Position numbers and translations under genes: made by a program. A stretch of 6,596 nt of DNA from Syntrophomonadaceae bacterium. GTDB taxonomy: Bacteria > Bacillota_D > Dethiobacteria > DTU022 > UBA8154. Every line of letters begins with the position of its first letter. Positions within the stretch are counted from its first letter, which is position 1. Location of the stretch: NCBI GenBank assembly GCA_007120815.1, contig SKMY01000270.1, positions 1 through 6,596 on the forward strand. Reading direction: 5' to 3'. The notes under the pieces are model-generated. The model was not told the origin of the DNA, made no database searches, and saw only the letters and a program-made list of their open reading frames with translations. This document shows, in pieces, positions 6,050 to 6,596 of this stretch.

Positions 6050-6067
6050 CTATAAAACAAAGCACAA
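6029..6067 (-). promoter_or_regulatory. Predicted sigma-A promoter of the hyp operon
   Basis: TTGTGC at 6067-6062 and TACTAT at 6044-6039 are separated by exactly 17 nt, a good vegetative promoter arrangement. A perfect TATAAT lies just downstream at 6034-6029 but has no convincing -35 at normal spacing. Either -10 would start the transcript about 80-95 nt before the hypF GTG. No GG/GC pair at -24/-12 typical of sigma-54 is evident here. Since hypF follows a long non-coding gap, a promoter is expected in this place. Confidence 0.55.
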
Positions 6068-6093
6068 AAATGATCCTATAAGAACAATCATTT
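6066..6093 (-). terminator. Weak AT-rich terminator before the hyp promoter
   Basis: On the minus strand AAATGAT (6093-6087) pairs with ATCATTT (6074-6068) around a loop of about 12 nt, and the run of five T at 6070-6066 overlaps and follows the 3' arm. It sits just after the nhaC remnant and immediately before the hypF -35 box. This would insulate the hyp operon from the csbD/nhaC side. The stem is all A/T except one pair, so efficiency is doubtful. Confidence 0.4.
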
Positions 6094-6115
6094 GGAGAAG
6101 AGCTCAGGGGTTTGA

Positions 6116-6364
6116 TTACTGGTTACACGCCTCTTCTTCCTGGTCCTCTTCGTGCCTGTCCATGGAGATGCCTGTAAAACCAAATACTGCTGCAACGATA
6201 AAGGTAATCCAGCAAAGAAAGGCATAGGGTGCATAGGAGATAACCGGTATGCCCAGGGCGGAATAAACAAAAACAGCACTGCTGTTCCAGGGGATCAGCG
6301 GTGAGGTAAGCGTACCGCCGGCCTCCAGGGTGCGAGTTAGATTTTCCCTTGGAGTACCTTTCAA
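6116..6364 (-). pseudogene. nhaC: C-terminal remnant of an NhaC-type Na+/H+ antiporter
   Basis: The 82 codons match the extreme C-terminus of NhaC-family antiporters, integral membrane proteins of about 450-500 residues that exchange Na+ for H+ (family knowledge). Seen: PRENLTRTLEAGGTLTSPLIPWN at about 5-27, corresponding to the family's conserved NLSRTLEDxGTxTSPLIPWN, then a hydrophobic helix ending LGIPVISYAPYAF, a second helix WITFIVAAVFGFTGI, and an acidic tail. The frame opens at TTG 6364 and stays open only some 33 more bases to an in-frame TAA, with no recognisable NhaC sequence upstream. About four fifths of the protein is therefore missing, including the ion-binding core, so transport by this fragment alone is very unlikely. 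It reads as deletion debris. The similarity seems to begin close to the TTG, which may mark the junction. Confidence 0.7.
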
Positions 6365-6492
6365 GACGGCAATCCGCCGCTCATATATAAAAGCGGAATT
6401 ACGGTAAATATTAAAACAGGATTATCGCCTGGATCGTTTTTTTATTAAGGAATCCGCCCTCATGGGAGGGTGAAAGGCAACAAGGACGGACC
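6365..6492. other. Non-coding gap between csbD-like gene and nhaC remnant
   Basis: No convincing gene is seen here. On the minus strand TCCGTCC (near 6490-6484) can pair with GGGCGGA (near 6459-6453), and a small CCCT/AGGG stem can form inside. What follows is A-rich, not T-rich, so it is not a standard intrinsic terminator for the csbD-like gene. One frame carries a short hydrophobic run (VLIFTVIPLLYM) between stops, which may be chance or decayed antiporter sequence. Confidence 0.4.
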
Positions 6493-6596
6493 CTATTGCT
6501 CAATAAACGACTTGTACTCGTCTTCAGCCTTATCTTTCGAATACCCATATTTTGTCTGCAGGGCACCTACCAGTTTTTCCTTCTCCCCGGAGATCA
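6493..6596 (-). CDS. CsbD-family stress-response protein, C-terminal part
   Basis: The visible 33 codons plus a partial codon end at TAG (6495-6493) and run off the right edge, so the N-terminal half lies outside the window. The sequence ISGEKEKLVGALQTKYGYSKDKAEDEY is presented here in part as GEKEKLVGALQTKYGYSKDK, which matches the second repeat of CsbD-like proteins (pattern EGKxxQLxGKIQxxYGYSxEEAE). These are small, soluble, charged proteins of about 60-70 residues, abundant under general stress; their molecular role is not settled (family knowledge). The two bases before ISG belong to a preceding codon, consistent with an open frame continuing upstream. The absence of a start is due to the window edge, not to damage. 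Confidence 0.78.
   Translation of the reverse strand, partial: ISGEKEKLVGALQTKYGYSKDKAEDEYKSFIEQ

Noticed and set aside
6365..6450. Short hydrophobic frame (VLIFTVIPLLYMSGG) next to the nhaC remnant, as a frameshifted part of the antiporter
   Set aside because: It does not match the block expected just before the conserved NLSRTLED region and is bounded by stops, so a simple frameshift does not restore NhaC.
1..6596. CRISPR array, insertion sequence, toxin-antitoxin, phage or defence genes
   Set aside because: No regularly spaced repeats, transposase motifs, terminal inverted repeats or defence-type domains were found on either strand; the window is explained mainly by the hyp operon.

Overview
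This window carries a compact [NiFe]-hydrogenase maturation operon, hypF-hypC-hypD-hypE. All four genes lie on the minus strand, so they are transcribed from right to left. The organism is probably an anaerobic, low-to-moderate-GC Firmicute of the clostridial/Peptococcaceae type. This is an inference from strong AGGAGG-type ribosome binding sites, frequent GTG/TTG starts, and a flavodoxin fragment of the EFR1 kind and a CsbD-like protein nearby. The species cannot be named from the sequence alone.

Layout from left to right: (1) 32-394, an AT-rich flavodoxin-like CDS that stops at about half of its family's usual length. (2) 547-957, two tiny minus-strand genes 18 nt apart (74 and 55 codons), both predicted membrane proteins of unknown function; the 55-codon one starts with GTG. 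(3) 958-1224, a non-coding stretch with a tandem 8-bp repeat and a perfect 26-bp palindrome that probably ends the hyp transcript. (4) 1225-5938, the hyp operon, in which consecutive genes overlap. (5) 5939-6115, the hypF leader and promoter, with a dyad over the -10 region. (6) 6116-6364, only the C-terminal end of an NhaC-type Na+/H+ antiporter, probably a gene remnant. (7) 6493-6596, the C-terminal end of a CsbD-family stress protein that runs off the right edge.

How the genes work together (family knowledge): HypF makes the activated carbamoyl group and passes it to the C-terminal Cys of HypE. HypE dehydrates it to a thiocyanate. HypC and HypD assemble the Fe(CN)2CO unit that goes into the hydrogenase large subunit. 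All diagnostic residues of the four proteins are present, so the Fe-ligand branch looks functional. The nickel-insertion genes hypA and hypB and the hydrogenase structural genes are not in the window.

I see no clear evidence of a new defence, mobile or metabolic system. The items most worth a second look are the unclear hypE start (an ideal Shine-Dalgarno in front of an AUC codon), the dyad operator candidate over the hypF promoter, a possible Shine-Dalgarno-masking stem in the hypF leader, and the unrecognised pair of small membrane proteins.
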